Of a stretch of DNA of 64,000 nt, positions 18,728-26,263 are shown piece after piece. The position numbers and the translations under genes are program-made. The stretch comes from Kribbella sp. NBC_00382 (GTDB lineage: Bacteria; Actinomycetota; Actinomycetes; Propionibacteriales; Kribbellaceae): contig NZ_CP107954.1 of assembly GCF_036067295.1 (NCBI RefSeq), positions 124,001 through 188,000 on the forward strand, written 5' to 3'. The number at the start of each line of letters is the position of its first letter. Position 1 is the stretch's first letter. A model generated the notes under the pieces. That model saw only the letters and a list, made by a program, of their open reading frames with translations, had not been told where the DNA came from and ran no database searches.

Positions 18728-19138
18728 TTAGAGGACTGGGTGGTCCTCGCCCGGCTCGCGGGTGAGGGCATCCATCGACGGCTTCTGGAAGAGGGCGACC
18801 AGGACCGCGATCGCCGCGACGGCCAGGATGACCGACACGAACTTGGTCGAGCCGCCCCAGAAGCTGTACGCCATGAACAGCTGGATCAGCTGGGCGAAGA
18901 CGGCCGGGCCACGGCTCCACGGCGACGTCCGGTAGAGCCCACGGGCGACGAAGAGCAGGCCGGCGCCGTACAGGAGCAGGAAGCCGGCGGTCGTCAGACC
19001 GAGCACCAGACGGTCCCTGTCGATGGTTATTGCTTCGACAATTCCGAGAACAGCGAGCACCAGGCCTTCCGCTGCGACCACAGCCGCGGCTAACTTGAGC
19101 GGGCGCGGGGCGGTGGACGGCGTCGTTTCAGTCGGCAC
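18728..19138 (-). CDS. Four-helix integral membrane protein, function unknown
   Basis: A 136-residue protein with a short Thr/Pro-rich N terminus and four hydrophobic segments: KLAAAVVAAEGLVLAVLGIV, LGLTTAGFLLLYGAGLLFVA, AVFAQLIQLFMAYSFWG and VSVILAVAAIAVLVALF. The C-terminal tail is polar (FQKPSMDALTREP). GTG 19138 was picked because GGAG lies six bases upstream. The pattern is common in actinobacteria beside sigma factor and whiB genes, but no function is known. Its stop abuts the sigF stop. Confidence 0.8.
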   Translation of the reverse strand: MPTETTPSTAPRPLKLAAAVVAAEGLVLAVLGIVEAITIDRDRLVLGLTTAGFLLLYGAGLLFVARGLYRTSPWSRGPAVFAQLIQLFMAYSFWGGSTKFVSVILAVAAIAVLVALFQKPSMDALTREPGEDHPVL

Positions 19139-19564
19139 GGGCTCCAGCGTAGTGCTGGGTGCGGAGCGGTAGTGCGCCTGGCCGGAGAGCAACCGGGACG
19201 ACGACCCTCCTCCCCCGGGAGCTCAAGGGTCGGAGAACGTCAGCCCCACAGGGATTGAAGTTTTGCGTAACCCCAGGGCTGTTGGATCGGTTACTTGCAG
19301 TGAACGGGTGATCGCACCAAGGTTCCCTCGTCCGGTTTCCGGACGCGGTAAACCGTTGTGCACCGGTACGTAGTGTTAAGAGAGTGTTGTGATCGGATCG
19401 ACAAGTCCATAACCCTTGTTTCGATCACCCTAGATTGGGAACATGGAGTCGTTCGTGAAAACGTTCACAACGCTCCGCACCACCCCCGTGCGAGTACAGG
19501 CGCGCTGACTGGGCACAGACCAGGCCGTCAGCGTCACAAACTACTGAGAGAGATGGGATCCGCC
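19139..19564. other. Long intergenic leader of whiB1
   Basis: About 426 bases carry no credible gene. The stretch holds several AT-richer patches unusual for this genome (19255-19275 and 19370-19450), an inverted GTGATCG...CGATCAC pair around 19391-19428, and a GTGAAAACGTTCAC near-dyad at about 19457. These suggest promoters and regulator sites for the essential-type whiB1 gene, but no consensus -35/-10 pair could be fixed. Confidence 0.5.
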
Positions 19565-19816
19565 ATGGATTGGCGCCACCGGGCCATTTGCCTCGATGAG
19601 GACCCGGAACTATTTTTCCCCATCGGCAACACCGGGCCCGCGATCATGCAGATCGAGGAGGCCAAGCAGGTGTGCCGTCGCTGCGACGTGCGTGAACAGT
19701 GCCTCGCCTGGGCGCTGGAAGCCGGCCAGGACCACGGTGTCTGGGGCGGTCTGAGTGAGGACGAGCGACGCGCTCTGAAGCGCCGCAACGCCCGCGCTCG
19801 CATCCGCACCGCCTGA
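19565..19816 (+). CDS. whiB1: WhiB1/WblE-type iron-sulfur regulator
   Basis: An 83-residue Wbl protein close to mycobacterial WhiB1 and Streptomyces WblE: MDWRHRAICLDEDPELFFP at the start, cysteines C9, C37, C40 and C46 (CRRCDVREQC), the GVWGG turn at 58-62 and the basic DNA-binding tail SEDERRALKRRNARARIR. WhiB1 carries a nitric-oxide-sensitive [4Fe-4S] cluster and binds region 4 of the principal sigma factor. ATG 19565 matches the conserved N terminus; an ATG four codons earlier is less likely. It is monocistronic, with a long leader and a clear terminator (19832-19858). Confidence 0.96.
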   Translation: MDWRHRAICLDEDPELFFPIGNTGPAIMQIEEAKQVCRRCDVREQCLAWALEAGQDHGVWGGLSEDERRALKRRNARARIRTA

Positions 19817-19831
19817 CCCGATTTTCGACGC

Positions 19832-19858
19832 AGGCCCCGCGGGATCCGCGGGGCCTTT
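19832..19858 (+). terminator. Rho-independent terminator after whiB1
   Basis: AGGCCCCGCGG and CCGCGGGGCCT form an 11-bp stem around GAT and are followed by TT. It lies 16 bases after the whiB1 stop, between two convergent genes, and may also serve pdtaS from the other strand. Confidence 0.85.
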
Positions 19859-19945
19859 CGATTTCCCCGGCAGTACGGTAAAAAACTCGCGTTGTTTCTG
19901 AAGAACTGTGGACTTCTCGCCACGGCTGTTCAGAAATTACGACAG

Positions 19946-21421
19946 CTACTCCTTGACTGGAAAGTCAAGAACGACCGTCGTGCCGGGTCCGTCTGGTCGT
20001 GGGTGGAATTCGAGCACTCCGTCGAGTTCCCCGATCACCAGCGTGCGGACGATCGACAGCCCCAGGTTGCCGGACGTCTCGGAGTCGAAGTTCGCCGGAA
20101 GCCCCTTGCCGTCATCGGTCACCACCACCCGCAGCCGCCCCACGCTTCGCTGGGCGGCCAGCTCGATGGTGCCGGTCGGATGCTCCGTCGACCTGCTGCT
20201 GAAGGCGTGTTCGACCGAGTTCTGCATCAGCTCGGTGAGCACCATCGCCAGCGGGGTCGCGACCTCGGAGTCCAGCACGCCGAAGGTACCGGTCCGGCTG
20301 ATCGTCACCTCGGCCGAGATCGTCGACACATCGGCGACCATCGCGGCGACCCGGTCGGCGACATCGTCGAAGTCCACGTGCTCGTCGAAGGACTCCGACA
20401 GCGTCTCGTGCACGATCGCGATCGATCCCACTCTGCGGACGGCTTCGGCCAACGCAGACTGGGCTTCTGGCACGGTGATGCGTCTTCCCTGCATTCGCAG
20501 TAACGCGGCGACGGTCTGCAAGTTGTTCTTGACGCGATGATGAATCTCCCGGATGGTCGCCTCCTTGGTGACCAGCTCCCGCTCCCGGCTCCGCAGCTCC
20601 GTGACGTCGCGGAGCAGGATCAGCGCGCCCACGTGTTCGCCGTCGGCGCGCAACGGGATCGCGCGCAGGAACAGGGTCGCGTCGGAGTTCTCGATCTCGA
20701 TCTCCTTGGCGGCCCGCCCGGTGAGTACCGAGGCGAGCACGTCGTCCACCTTCTGGCCGCTGTGGATGAGTTCGCCGGTGATGTCCTTCAGCCGGCTGCC
20801 GACCAGGTCGGTGACGAGTCCCATCCGGCGGTACGCGGACAACGCGTTCGGGCTCGCGAACGTCACCATGCCGTGACGATCGACCCGGATACAGCCGTCC
20901 CCGACCCGTGGGGTGGTGGAGAGCAGTCGCTCACCGCCGTACGGGAAGATGCCGTCGGTGATCATCCGGGCCAGGTCGGTCGCGCTCTGCAGGTAGGCGA
21001 TCTCGAGCCGGCTCGGGGTCCGTACGCCGAGCAGGTTGGTGTTGCGGGCGATCACCGCGATGACGCGGGCGCCCCGGCGTACCGGGATGGTCTCGACCCG
21101 GACGGGCACGTCGTCGCGCCATTCGGGGTCGCCCTCGCGGCAGATCCGGCCGGTGTCGTAGGCCTGGTCGAGCAGTGGGCGGCGGTCGCGCGGTACGAAG
21201 CTGCCGACGATGTCGTCCAGGTACGCCGTGGGGCCGGTGGTCGGCCGCATCTGCGCACCCGCCCAGAAGCCGAGCCCCTCGGTGTCGGGCAGCCAGAGCA
21301 CCAGGTCCGCGAAGGACAGGTCGGCCAGCATCTGCCAGTCGGACACCAGCAACTGCAGCCGGTCCAGGTCCGCCTGGTCCAGCGTCGTGTGGTTCCGCGC
21401 CACATCGCTCAAGGACGGCAC
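19946..21421 (-). CDS. pdtaS: PdtaS-like GAF/PAS sensor histidine kinase
   Basis: A 491-residue soluble sensor kinase like mycobacterial PdtaS. The N-terminal GAF domain includes WQMLADLSFADLVLW and AGAQMRPTTGPT. The PAS domain starts near RVGDGCIRVDRHGMVTFASPNALSAYRRMG. The HisKA_2 dimerisation helix holds the phospho-acceptor in IREIHHRVKNNLQTVAALLR, and the ATPase domain has the N-box VLTELMQNSVEHAF and G-box VVTDDGKGLP. There is no membrane segment. PdtaS signals to PdtaR, an ANTAR RNA-binding antiterminator; no pdtaR gene lies in the window. GTG 21421 matches the family N terminus (PSLSDVARNH). Confidence 0.93.
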   Translation of the reverse strand: MPSLSDVARNHTTLDQADLDRLQLLVSDWQMLADLSFADLVLWLPDTEGLGFWAGAQMRPTTGPTAYLDDIVGSFVPRDRRPLLDQAYDTGRICREGDPEWRDDVPVRVETIPVRRGARVIAVIARNTNLLGVRTPSRLEIAYLQSATDLARMITDGIFPYGGERLLSTTPRVGDGCIRVDRHGMVTFASPNALSAYRRMGLVTDLVGSRLKDITGELIHSGQKVDDVLASVLTGRAAKEIEIENSDATLFLRAIPLRADGEHVGALILLRDVTELRSRERELVTKEATIREIHHRVKNNLQTVAALLRMQGRRITVPEAQSALAEAVRRVGSIAIVHETLSESFDEHVDFDDVADRVAAMVADVSTISAEVTISRTGTFGVLDSEVATPLAMVLTELMQNSVEHAFSSRSTEHPTGTIELAAQRSVGRLRVVVTDDGKGLPANFDSETSGNLGLSIVRTLVIGELDGVLEFHPRPDGPGTTVVLDFPVKE

Positions 21422-21590
21422 GGCCCTGAGCCTAGGGCATGGGCAGTGGCTGGTATGGCGGGCCGGTGGGGCTGGGCCTGGGGCGGCTGGGTACGGGGTG
21501 GTTGCCGATGTCGGGGCTGGGCAGGCTGCGGCTCGACAGGATGGGGTGGATGGGTGTTGATTGAGCAGGTTCAAATGAAAGGATGCCTTG

Positions 21591-22496
21591 GTGGAGTCGA
21601 CGTACTGGCAGGACGTGATGGCCGCGGACTACGCGGTACCCCGCGATCGTGCGCTGACCGACCTCACCGAGGAGCTCGTCCGGGGCCTCGCCAGCACCAA
21701 CCCGCAGGTGCGGGACGCGCTGGCCTACCCGACCCTGGCCACCTGGCTCGAGCGCGGGGTCTACGACGACCTGCTGCCCGGTTTCGGTGACGGTCTCTGC
21801 GCCGGACTCGCCTACGGGCTCGGCGAGGACGGTACCGACACGGTGTTCCGGCGCTCCTTCACCGCGCTGACGCTGGCGGAGGTGATCCATCGCGACAACG
21901 CCGAGTTCCTCGTCCACGACGAGGTGGTGATGCGCTGGGGCGACCGGCTGGCCACCTGGCTGCTGCGCGAGCGCGACCTCCGTGGGTATGTCGCCGACTG
22001 CGGCTGGGCGCATGCCGTCGCGCATGGGGCTGACGCCATCGGCGCACTGGCCCGCTCGCGGCACTGCGACGCGGGGGTGCTGCGGGCGCTGCTCGACGTA
22101 CTGGCCGACCGGATCGTGAAGGAAACGCAGTACCGGTGGGTGCACGAGGAGCATGACCGGGTCGCGCATGCCGTGATGACGATCCTGCACCGCAACATGC
22201 TCACCAGCGACGAGCTCGAGCGCTGGCTGAAGCCGGTCGCGGCGACTGCGGCTCAGCAACCGCTGATGCACGAGACGTTGCCCGAGTGGCCGACCCCGAA
22301 CGTCTTCAACGCCCGCAGCGTCCTGCATGTCCTCCTCAGCCAACTGGCAATCGGCGTCAAAGGCTTCCCCATCCCCGGCGACGACGAACTCTTCGGCCGC
22401 CCGATCGAAGCACGCGCCGACATGCTCCTGATGCTGACCGAGGCCGTCCGAGGCTCCCAGCCGTACATCTACCGACCTGCCGCCAGCAGTAGCTGA
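21591..22496 (+). CDS. DUF2785 family protein
   Basis: A 301-residue helical protein of the DUF2785 family, recognised by GYVADCGWAHAVAHGADAIGALARSRHC and the C-terminal HVLLSQLAIGVKGFPIP. The several conserved histidines (HAVAHGAD) suggest a metal or phosphate site but no reaction is known. The GTG at 21591 is preferred, with AAGGA nine bases upstream; a TTG one codon earlier is possible. The 166-base gap before it is a G-rich low-complexity tract with no recognised element. The gene stands alone. Confidence 0.85.
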   Translation: MESTYWQDVMAADYAVPRDRALTDLTEELVRGLASTNPQVRDALAYPTLATWLERGVYDDLLPGFGDGLCAGLAYGLGEDGTDTVFRRSFTALTLAEVIHRDNAEFLVHDEVVMRWGDRLATWLLRERDLRGYVADCGWAHAVAHGADAIGALARSRHCDAGVLRALLDVLADRIVKETQYRWVHEEHDRVAHAVMTILHRNMLTSDELERWLKPVAATAAQQPLMHETLPEWPTPNVFNARSVLHVLLSQLAIGVKGFPIPGDDELFGRPIEARADMLLMLTEAVRGSQPYIYRPAASSS

Positions 22497-22753
22497 GGTA
22501 CTCCCCCACGCCTGCTCCGCCGTCCGCTCCTACGTCGCGTCCGCGTTCGCTAGCTCCCACCCACCCAGAAGCGCGGCCTCCTCCGTCGGCCGCTTGTCGA
22601 GAGCGACGGATGCCAGCCCGGCGCAGCCCAGCTGTTGTGGTTGGCAACGGCTGGCCAGCCCTTCGCAACGGGGTGCTGGGGTTGGCCGACTGGTGAGGCT
22701 CAGCCCAGGGGGCGTGGTGGATGTGGATGGGTTGGCACCTTGCTCGCCGTGCA

Positions 22754-22804
22754 GCGTAGGAAATCCTCTACACCGGACCTGTCGGTGACTAGGATTTCCT
22801 ACGC
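22754..22804. repeat. 51-bp imperfect hairpin in a gene-free stretch
   Basis: The interval 22497-22874 has no credible gene. Its one clear structure is this hairpin: GCGTAGGAAATCCT pairs with AGGATTTCCTACGC (14 bp), and an inner CACCG/CGGTG stem closes on a seven-base loop. The AT-rich core is unusual here. It lies 70 bases before the SMI1/KNR4 gene and could be an operator, an attenuator or a small MITE remnant. Confidence 0.6.
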
Positions 22805-22874
22805 GCGCCACGCCATAGGCTGCGGCCGGTGAGTCGCGCTCCGACCGTCCGACTGTCGTAGAGAGTTGCATCTG

Positions 22875-23516
22875 ATGACTGTCGCCGTGTCCTGGTCCCG
22901 GTTGGCCGGCTGGCTCGCTGCCCACCAGCCGGCCACGGCAGAGCTGATCAACTCACCCGCGACGGCGGTTGACCTCCGCTACCTTGAGGCCGCTGTCAAC
23001 CGGCCGCTTCCGGGTGACTTGGTCGAACTGCTCGAGCTTGCCGACGGTACGGAGCATCGCGCGGTCCGGGGGTCGCTCATACCGACGCTCTACAACCTCG
23101 TACCGGTGAAGGACATGTTGTCGGCGCGGCAGATGCTGCAGGAGATCCAGCGTTCGATCTACGGGCCGGGACCTTGGTCTGGCGAGGGCGATCGCGCTGG
23201 GCGACCAGCGACCGATTGGCTCGACAGCTTTCTGCCGATCGCGCAGGCGGCTGATACCGGCTTCCTGTACGTCGATCTGCGCGACGGCGACCAGTTCGGA
23301 TGCATCTGGGAGTGGTACCCGGAAGGTGGCGGGCAGTCGGCACCGCGGTGGGGCGGTGTCGGCGAGATGATCGAAGATGTTGCGGGTGCATTCGTCGACG
23401 GGCGTCCGGCCCTCCAGGCATACACAAGCGGAGCCGTCTGGCCGGAGAAGCGACTCCCGCCTCAGCTGGTGGAAGTGGACGATGGGCGCCTGCAGTGGTT
23501 CGCAGTACCCGACTGA
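22875..23516 (+). CDS. SMI1/KNR4 family protein
   Basis: A 213-residue single-domain SMI1/KNR4 protein: RLAGWLAAHQPATAELINSPAT, then LPGDLVELLELADGTE, LPIAQAADTGFLYVDLRDGDQFG and a late tryptophan-rich segment (IWEWYPEGGG). In bacteria this fold is found mostly as an immunity protein of contact-dependent or polymorphic toxin systems. No toxin gene is adjacent, and the next genes encode an acetyltransferase and an unknown protein, so a toxin-antitoxin role here is speculative. ATG 22875 was taken since the preceding TTG lacks a better site. Confidence 0.8.
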   Translation: MTVAVSWSRLAGWLAAHQPATAELINSPATAVDLRYLEAAVNRPLPGDLVELLELADGTEHRAVRGSLIPTLYNLVPVKDMLSARQMLQEIQRSIYGPGPWSGEGDRAGRPATDWLDSFLPIAQAADTGFLYVDLRDGDQFGCIWEWYPEGGGQSAPRWGGVGEMIEDVAGAFVDGRPALQAYTSGAVWPEKRLPPQLVEVDDGRLQWFAVPD

Positions 23517-23568
23517 GCGGCCGGCGAGGAGCACTACTGCCCCCTTGACGGTCGGTAGGTTGGGCTAG

Positions 23569-24090
23569 GTGGAGAGGCTATTGATTGCACCGACTGTTGG
23601 GCTGCATGTGGAGTGGTTGGAGGCGCATGCGGAGTGGGGGGCGGGGGTTCATGAGGATGGGTTTGGGGTGGGGCCGTCCGATGAGGTTGAGTCGGCTGAA
23701 GGGTTTGCTGCTTGGGTTGCTGGGTTGGCTGCTCGGGCGGATCGCGCGACTGTTCGATGGATTGTTGAGGACGGGCGGGTGCAGGGCGGGATCGCGCTGC
23801 GGCATCAGTTGAACGAGGTGACTGGGCATATCGGCTATGGGATTCGGCCGTCGGCGCGTGGGCGGGGGCTGGCTACGTGGGCGTTGGGCGAGATGCTCGA
23901 TCACGCGAGCAGCTTGGGCATGGGTCGGGTGATGCTCGGCTGCCTCGGCGACAACGTGGCGTCGATCAAGACCATCGAGCACCAAGGCGGAGTTCTCGCA
24001 GAGGTCGTGGACAAAGGCGATCGGTCGGTACGCCGGTACTGGATCGGCCTCGTCGAGCGTGGAGATGGCAGGGGGACGCCGGTCAGTTGA
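23569..24090 (+). CDS. GNAT-family N-acetyltransferase
   Basis: A 173-residue acetyltransferase with the acetyl-CoA site GYGIRPSARGRGLATWALGEML and the following helix/strand LGMGRVMLGCLGDNVASIKTIEHQGGVL, the pattern of the YkkB/RimJ-like group that acetylates protein or small-molecule amines. The first 60 residues use many GGG/TTG/GTG codons, unlike its neighbours. The stop codon overlaps the 3' end of a VOC pseudogene on the opposite strand. The substrate is unknown. Confidence 0.82.
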   Translation: MERLLIAPTVGLHVEWLEAHAEWGAGVHEDGFGVGPSDEVESAEGFAAWVAGLAARADRATVRWIVEDGRVQGGIALRHQLNEVTGHIGYGIRPSARGRGLATWALGEMLDHASSLGMGRVMLGCLGDNVASIKTIEHQGGVLAEVVDKGDRSVRRYWIGLVERGDGRGTPVS

Positions 24091-24327
24091 TCTCGAACTC
24101 GTTGCCTTCTGGATCGGCCTTGACGCGTTGCGTCTGATGGCGAGGGAAGAGCCGCGGCCGCCGCTCGCGTTGACGTCGATGTGGATGCGGTTCTTGATCG
24201 ACTTCTCCTCGGGTACGACCTGGAACCAGATCCGCGGCCGCTCACCCTTCGGATCCGCGATGCTGTCGAACCCGACACCGAGCTCATCCTCGGGCACCCC
24301 GATCGACCGGTAGAAGTCGTCGCGCGC
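24083..24327 (-). pseudogene. Glyoxalase-like (VOC) domain fragment
   Basis: The minus strand encodes a recognisable middle piece of a glyoxalase-like VOC protein (IGVPEDELGVGF, IADPKGERPRIWFQVVPEEK, KNRIHIDVNASGGRG). Directly afterwards, in a different frame, comes the C-terminal signature ADPEGNEFEIN and a stop. The stretch that normally joins them is missing, and the N-terminal part is replaced by the divergent gene at 24342. So the gene has lost both ends of its continuity: an internal deletion with frameshift and a 5' truncation. The remnant overlaps the acetyltransferase 3' end by eight bases. Confidence 0.75.
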
Positions 24328-24341
24328 ACTACAGTTTTCAG

Positions 24342-24728
24342 ATGGTCGAGGTCGTGGTGCCGCTGAAGGATGACGTCCAGACTGCCGTGCCGCACGTTTG
24401 GCGAGACGCTCTTGCCGCGATCGTCGATTCCCTCGTTCAGGGAGACGCCCGCATCGGCCAGGGCATCGCGAACGTTGAGCCGGTCTCCGAGGAGCGCTCG
24501 AACCTCTGTCGCGAGATCGTCGCGAACTACGGATCGGCGACCTTGATCCGATTGCCGGAGGCAACCTGGAACAGCTCGGTCGCGAGGTGGCAGGGGGACC
24601 GCTGGGACTGTCTCGTTGACCTCTGGACCGCGGAGGACGGTCGCAGCGACCTCGTCCTCGAGCTCGCGGTGTTCGAGGATCGCGAGACGGGCTTTCACTA
24701 TCGTCCGCAGCTCGTTTACGTCCCGTAG
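24342..24728 (+). CDS. Uncharacterised 128-residue protein
   Basis: A small soluble alpha/beta protein: VPHVWRDALAAIVDSLVQGD, then EPVSEERSNLCREIVANYGSATLIRLP, a tryptophan-rich strand pair (WNSSVARWQGDRWDCLVDLWTAEDGRSDLVLEL), and GFHYRPQLVYVP at the end. The pattern is that of small bacterial proteins often found singly among toxin-immunity or accessory genes, but I do not recognise a function. It follows the truncated VOC remnant, overlapping none of it. Codon use is ordinary for the window. Confidence 0.65.
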   Translation: MVEVVVPLKDDVQTAVPHVWRDALAAIVDSLVQGDARIGQGIANVEPVSEERSNLCREIVANYGSATLIRLPEATWNSSVARWQGDRWDCLVDLWTAEDGRSDLVLELAVFEDRETGFHYRPQLVYVP

Positions 24729-24849
24729 CCGAAGCTCCTGGCCAGCCCCGGCCGGTGAAGTCACCAGATCTGGTGACGACGTCGGTCGGTGGGGGCGGCG
24801 AGAGTGGAGGCATCAGCGGAGCCGCAGCACATCTGAGGAGAGAGACACC

Positions 24850-25452
24850 ATGGGCAAGGTAGTAGCGCAGGCGAACATGTCGCTCGACGGGTATGTCGCC
24901 AAGCAGGACAACAGCATCGGGCGGTTGTTCGACTGGCTGCAGAACGGCGAAGTCGAAGTACCGACTCCTGCTGGAGATTTCGCCCTCCACCTGACGCCGA
25001 CGAGCTCAGAACACCTGCGGCAGTGGGTGTCCTCGCTCGGCGCACTGGTTTGCGGGCGGACGCTGTTCGAGGTGGCCGAGGGGTGGCAAGGGCGCCACAC
25101 CTTGGATGTTCCTGTCGTCGTGGTGACGCATGAGGTCCCTACCGACTGGGTCGAGGCGCACCCCGAGGCGCCGTTCACCTTCGTGACTGAGGGCGTCGCG
25201 GCTGCGATCGCTCATGCCCAGACGATCGCCGGCGACCGGGTTGTCGCGGTCACCGGTGGCACCATCGCCCGGCAGTGCCTGGAGCTTGGGCTGCTCGACG
25301 AGGTGGCCGTAGACCTCGTCCCGGTGGTCATGGGCGAGGGTAACCGCCCCTTCTTCGGCAAGCTCTCCGCTGAGGACGTACTGCTCGGCAACCCAACCAC
25401 CTGCGTCCAGGGCGACCACGTCACCCACCTGGTCTTCCCAGTGGAGCGCTAG
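24850..25452 (+). CDS. Dihydrofolate reductase family (RibD C-terminal-like) protein
   Basis: A 200-residue RibD_C-type reductase: KVVAQANMSLDGYVAKQDNSIG at the N terminus, LGALVCGRTLFEVAEGW, VVVVTHEVP, the phosphate-binding AVTGGTIARQCLELGLLDEVAVDLVPVVMGEG and a final beta hairpin. This family uses NADPH; most members of this stand-alone type have unknown substrates and are not true folate reductases. GAGGAGAGAG precedes the ATG at 24850. It is convergent with the TetR gene, with a hairpin between (25466-25490). Confidence 0.88.
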   Translation: MGKVVAQANMSLDGYVAKQDNSIGRLFDWLQNGEVEVPTPAGDFALHLTPTSSEHLRQWVSSLGALVCGRTLFEVAEGWQGRHTLDVPVVVVTHEVPTDWVEAHPEAPFTFVTEGVAAAIAHAQTIAGDRVVAVTGGTIARQCLELGLLDEVAVDLVPVVMGEGNRPFFGKLSAEDVLLGNPTTCVQGDHVTHLVFPVER

Positions 25453-25465
25453 CAGCCGGTACCCC

Positions 25466-25490
25466 GTACGCGCCGCCGGTGGGCGCGTAC
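25466..25490. terminator. Hairpin between convergent genes
   Basis: GTACGCGCC and GGCGCGTAC form a 9-bp stem with a seven-base loop. It lies between the DHFR-like gene and the TetR gene and probably ends both transcripts, although there is no T-run. Confidence 0.55.
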
Positions 25491-25499
25491 TGGAGGGGA

Positions 25500-26204
25500 T
25501 CAGCGGCCGAAGCGGGTTGCGAGGCCGTCGAGGATGCAGGTCAGGCCGAAGGTGAAGTCGACGTCGGGGTCGGGCTCCTCGGCCTCGTGGACGCGACGGG
25601 CGAGCATCGGGTGCTCACCCGCCGCGAGGACCTCGGTGATGTACGGGCCGTGGCTGTGCTGCCACTGCTCTTTAGTGAGGCCACTGCGCTGCTCGGCAAG
25701 CAGAGCGGCTTGCTCGCTGGCTACTGAGCCCAGCACGTACGCGCGCACAGTGCCAAGCGCCTGCGCTGCCCGGGTGATGTCAGGCGTGAGCGCAACAGCG
25801 GCCCGCAGCGCCGCTTCAGACCGCCGCAACGAGTTAGGGCCGAGCGACGGCCTGCCCGTCAGCTCCCCCGCCAGCCACGGATGCCGCAACAGTGTCGTCC
25901 GCAGCCCATACGCAACCGCAGCCAACCCCACCCGCCAGTCCCTGGAGTCCTCAGGAAGAGGGTCCTCGCCCTGGACTGCGTCGATCATCAGGTCGATCAG
26001 TTCGTCGCGGTTGGTGATGTAGCGGTAGAGGGTGGCTGTGCCGGAGCCCAGGTCGCCGGCGACGCGGCGCATGGAGACCGCCTCCAGGCCTTCTGTGTCG
26101 GCGACGGCCAGGGCGGCTGCGACGTACTGGTCGACGCCCGGTGCGCGTCGGCGCGGCTCGGGGCGTTGCCGGGTCCACACCAACGAGGGAACGGGTTCGG
26201 TCAT
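25500..26204 (-). CDS. TetR/AcrR-family repressor with TetR_C domain
   Basis: A 234-residue regulator. The N-terminal helix-turn-helix is YVAAALAVADTEGLEAVSMRRVAGDLGSGTATLYRYITNRDELIDLMID (recognition helix GTATLYRYI, near residues 55-63), followed by a TetR_C-type all-helical ligand domain with WLAGELTGRPSLGPNSLRR. It is divergent from the FAD monooxygenase gene. The 57-base gap contains overlapping palindromes built on TAGC/GCTA. Such pairs commonly form a drug-inducible switch in which the repressor senses the monooxygenase substrate. The ligand is not known. Confidence 0.9.
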   Translation of the reverse strand: MTEPVPSLVWTRQRPEPRRRAPGVDQYVAAALAVADTEGLEAVSMRRVAGDLGSGTATLYRYITNRDELIDLMIDAVQGEDPLPEDSRDWRVGLAAVAYGLRTTLLRHPWLAGELTGRPSLGPNSLRRSEAALRAAVALTPDITRAAQALGTVRAYVLGSVASEQAALLAEQRSGLTKEQWQHSHGPYITEVLAAGEHPMLARRVHEAEEPDPDVDFTFGLTCILDGLATRFGR

Positions 26205-26237
26205 CGGAGCTGGTTCCTTTCCTCGTTGACCGCCATC

Positions 26238-26263
26238 GTAGCTTATGGCTACGGTGTAGCCAT
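26238..26263. promoter_or_regulatory. Overlapping palindromes at the TetR/monooxygenase control region
   Basis: CGTAGC and GCTACG face each other around TTATG. ATGGCTAC and GTAGCCAT form a perfect 19-bp palindrome (26245-26263) around GGT, and its right arm contains the ATG of the monooxygenase. A TetR repressor bound here would cover the start codon itself. No ribosome binding site precedes the ATG, and TACGGT lies six bases upstream as a possible -10, which suggests a leaderless transcript. Confidence 0.7.

Noticed and set aside
19946..21421. A PdtaS-PdtaR operon
   Set aside because: The neighbouring genes on both sides encode a WhiB protein and a DUF2785 protein; no ANTAR response regulator is present in the window.
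22875..23516. Toxin-immunity module around the SMI1/KNR4 protein
   Set aside because: No polymorphic toxin, secretion domain or repeat cassette is near it, so the immunity role has no support here.
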